The notes below the pieces were generated by a model that ran no database searches, was not told the origin of the DNA, and was given only the letters and a program-made list of their open reading frames with translations. From assembly GCF_042432815.1 (NCBI RefSeq), contig NZ_JBHLWM010000001.1, forward strand, positions 372,001 through 436,000: a DNA stretch of 64,000 bases, in the 5' to 3' direction. Both the position numbers and the translations under genes were made by a program. The DNA comes from Rhodopseudomonas telluris (GTDB lineage: Bacteria > Pseudomonadota > Alphaproteobacteria > Rhizobiales > Xanthobacteraceae). This document shows, piece after piece, positions 63,255 to 64,000 of this stretch (positions are counted from its first letter, which is position 1; every line of letters starts with the position of its first letter).

Positions 63255-63284
63255 TGGCCGGGCTCGTCCCGGCCATTCGCGTTT
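63255..63284 (+). terminator. Hairpin after SIR2-like gene (repeat of 57173)
   Basis: Identical to the 30-mer at 57173-57202, with the GGCCGGG / CCCGGCC stem and a T-run, here TTTTT. It likely ends the nifB...SIR2 transcript. Confidence 0.75.
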
Positions 63285-63489
63285 TTCTGATCGTCGCGAC
63301 GTCCGGGCGTGACGATGCGGCGCGAAGCGCCGCGCCGGCTTCCGATCCGCGCGACCGGACACGCGCCCCTGCGTCACGCCTCGCGCAAAAGACCTCGTCG
63401 CGCGGACTCCTGATACCGACGTTGGTGAGGACGGTTCGCAGATCGCGAAGTCGGGGAAATGTCCGTCTCGTTGTCGGCCGGTATCAGTT

Positions 63490-63505
63490 TGTTTTGTTTC
63501 TAACA
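63490..63505. promoter_or_regulatory. NifA activator site 1 of nifH
   Basis: TGTTTTGTTTCTAACA fits TGT-N10-ACA exactly, 136 bp upstream of the -24 element. Confidence 0.85.
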
Positions 63506-63539
63506 GCCTTACCCGCGGATGTCGTCCGCTCGGCCGCGA

Positions 63540-63555
63540 TGTCGGATTCTAAACA
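63540..63555. promoter_or_regulatory. NifA activator site 2 of nifH
   Basis: TGTCGGATTCTAAACA fits TGT-N10-ACA exactly, 86 bp upstream of the -24 element. The two sites are 50 bp apart, about five helical turns, so they lie on the same face. Confidence 0.88.
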
Positions 63556-63625
63556 TCTACGTACATTTCACCTCGATGCTGACTATCCGCACGAAATTGC
63601 ACGCTTTTTCGAGCTGCGCTGCGAC

Positions 63626-63641
63626 TGGCACGGTCGTTGCA
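63626..63641 (+). promoter_or_regulatory. Sigma-54 promoter of nifH
   Basis: TGGCACGGTCGTTGCA matches TGGCAC-N5-TTGCA fully, with GG-N10-GC spacing. With the NifA sites upstream it is a textbook nif promoter. The transcript should start about 12 bp downstream, near 63652. Confidence 0.95.
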
Positions 63642-63792
63642 AAACAGGGATCAGCAAGGCGAGGCATCGTTGGCTGAGCGATCAAGCGAAGCGCAACGTC
63701 CGCATCTGAGCCGTGCGACGGTTCTGAACTGAATGAGGCTGCGCTGGTTCGCGCAAATCGATCAAGCGGCATTAGGTCAACGGAGAGAAAAC

Positions 63793-64000
63793 ATGGCACT
63801 TCGGCAAATCGCATTTTACGGCAAGGGCGGCATCGGCAAGTCCACTACCTCGCAGAACACTCTGGCCGCTCTGGTCGAGATGGGTCAGAAGATCCTGATC
63901 GTCGGCTGCGACCCCAAGGCGGACTCCACCCGCCTGATCCTCAACACCAAGATGCAGGACACGGTGCTGAGCCTCGCCGCGGAAGCGGGTTCGGTCGAGG
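63793..64000 (+). CDS. nifH: Nitrogenase iron protein NifH, N-terminal part (cut by window edge)
   Basis: The first 69 residues of dinitrogenase reductase: MALRQIAFYGKGGIGKSTTS (P-loop GKGGIGKST), LVEMGQKILIVGCDPKADSTRLIL and the start of the next segment. It transfers electrons to the MoFe protein with ATP hydrolysis. The gene continues beyond the window, presumably with nifDK. GGAGAG upstream of ATG 63793 is the ribosome-binding site. Confidence 0.97.
   Translation, partial: MALRQIAFYGKGGIGKSTTSQNTLAALVEMGQKILIVGCDPKADSTRLILNTKMQDTVLSLAAEAGSVE

Larger units (their letters stand above)
63225..63792. promoter_or_regulatory. 568-bp nifH control region
   Basis: No gene supported; an open frame of 151 codons (63254-63709) overlaps the control elements and is not credible. 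It holds a hairpin (63255-63284), two NifA sites (63490, 63540) and a sigma-54 promoter (63626). The long 5' leader to 63792 is about 140 bases. Confidence 0.8.

Noticed and set aside
63254..63709. 151-codon open frame in the nifH upstream region.
   Set aside because: It overlaps a hairpin, two NifA sites and the sigma-54 promoter, and its translation is Arg/Ser-rich with no family pattern.

Overview
The window looks like a chromosomal segment of a photosynthetic, nitrogen-fixing alphaproteobacterium, most likely Rhodopseudomonas palustris or a very close relative. The reasons are the high G+C coding sequence, a form II RuBisCO operon (cbbF-P-T-A-M) lying directly beside feoAB and a nif cluster (nifA, fdxN, nifB ... 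nifZ, nifT, nifH), and an alphaproteobacterial curli locus with a csgH-type gene. The species call is inference from gene content and order; no database was searched.

Layout. 1-5.9 kb: quinone-linked respiration, with the 3' end of a PoxB-like enzyme, a YdeP/FdhF-family molybdopterin oxidoreductase, a short-Q-loop cytochrome bd-type (CIO) oxidase (cydAB) and a UBP zinc-finger protein. 6-17 kb: small secreted proteins, an AraC regulator, a three-gene AaeB/DUF1656/AaeA efflux operon, an AraC fragment and a 1714-residue pseudokinase/AAA/GAF/histidine-kinase fusion. 17-24.9 kb: a three-gene minus-strand unit with a HigBA-like pair, divergent from a curli locus (long curlin, CsgH, CsgB-like, CsgF, CsgG), then minus-strand genes including a second curlin-repeat protein and a lytic transglycosylase. 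25-31.3 kb: a HAD-like alpha/beta hydrolase, a periplasmic molybdenum hydroxylase with a triheme cytochrome c, and a secreted metallo-beta-lactamase-fold hydrolase. 31.4-42.1 kb: a MarR-flanked amide locus (AmiC-like protein, amidase, complete five-gene Liv/Urt-type ABC transporter), an iron alcohol dehydrogenase and an esterase. 42.5-49.2 kb: the Calvin-cycle operon. 49.4-54.7 kb: small genes, feoAB, a YqeB-like protein and a short-chain dehydrogenase. 55.3-64 kb: nif genes, ending inside nifH.

How it fits together. Several blocks serve redox balance under low oxygen. The quinol oxidase drains electrons put into the quinone pool by PoxB and perhaps the molybdopterin enzyme; the Calvin cycle acts as an electron sink in phototrophs; FeoAB supplies ferrous iron for nitrogenase. 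The nif block carries textbook control elements: two TGT-N10-ACA NifA sites plus a -24/-12 promoter before nifH, and two more NifA sites plus a slightly off-consensus -24/-12 element before fdxN-nifB. Fnr/FixK-like sites lie upstream of cbbF and feoA.

Intergenic DNA is studded with long palindromic repeats, five of the six having CGTCAT or CGTCCC type ends. The most notable items for follow-up are the SIR2-like gene, LRV protein and split NifZ in the nif operon; the fused pseudokinase-histidine kinase beside an efflux operon; the expanded curlin with a terminator between csgA and csgH; and a shared 11-bp motif in two promoter regions of the amide locus.
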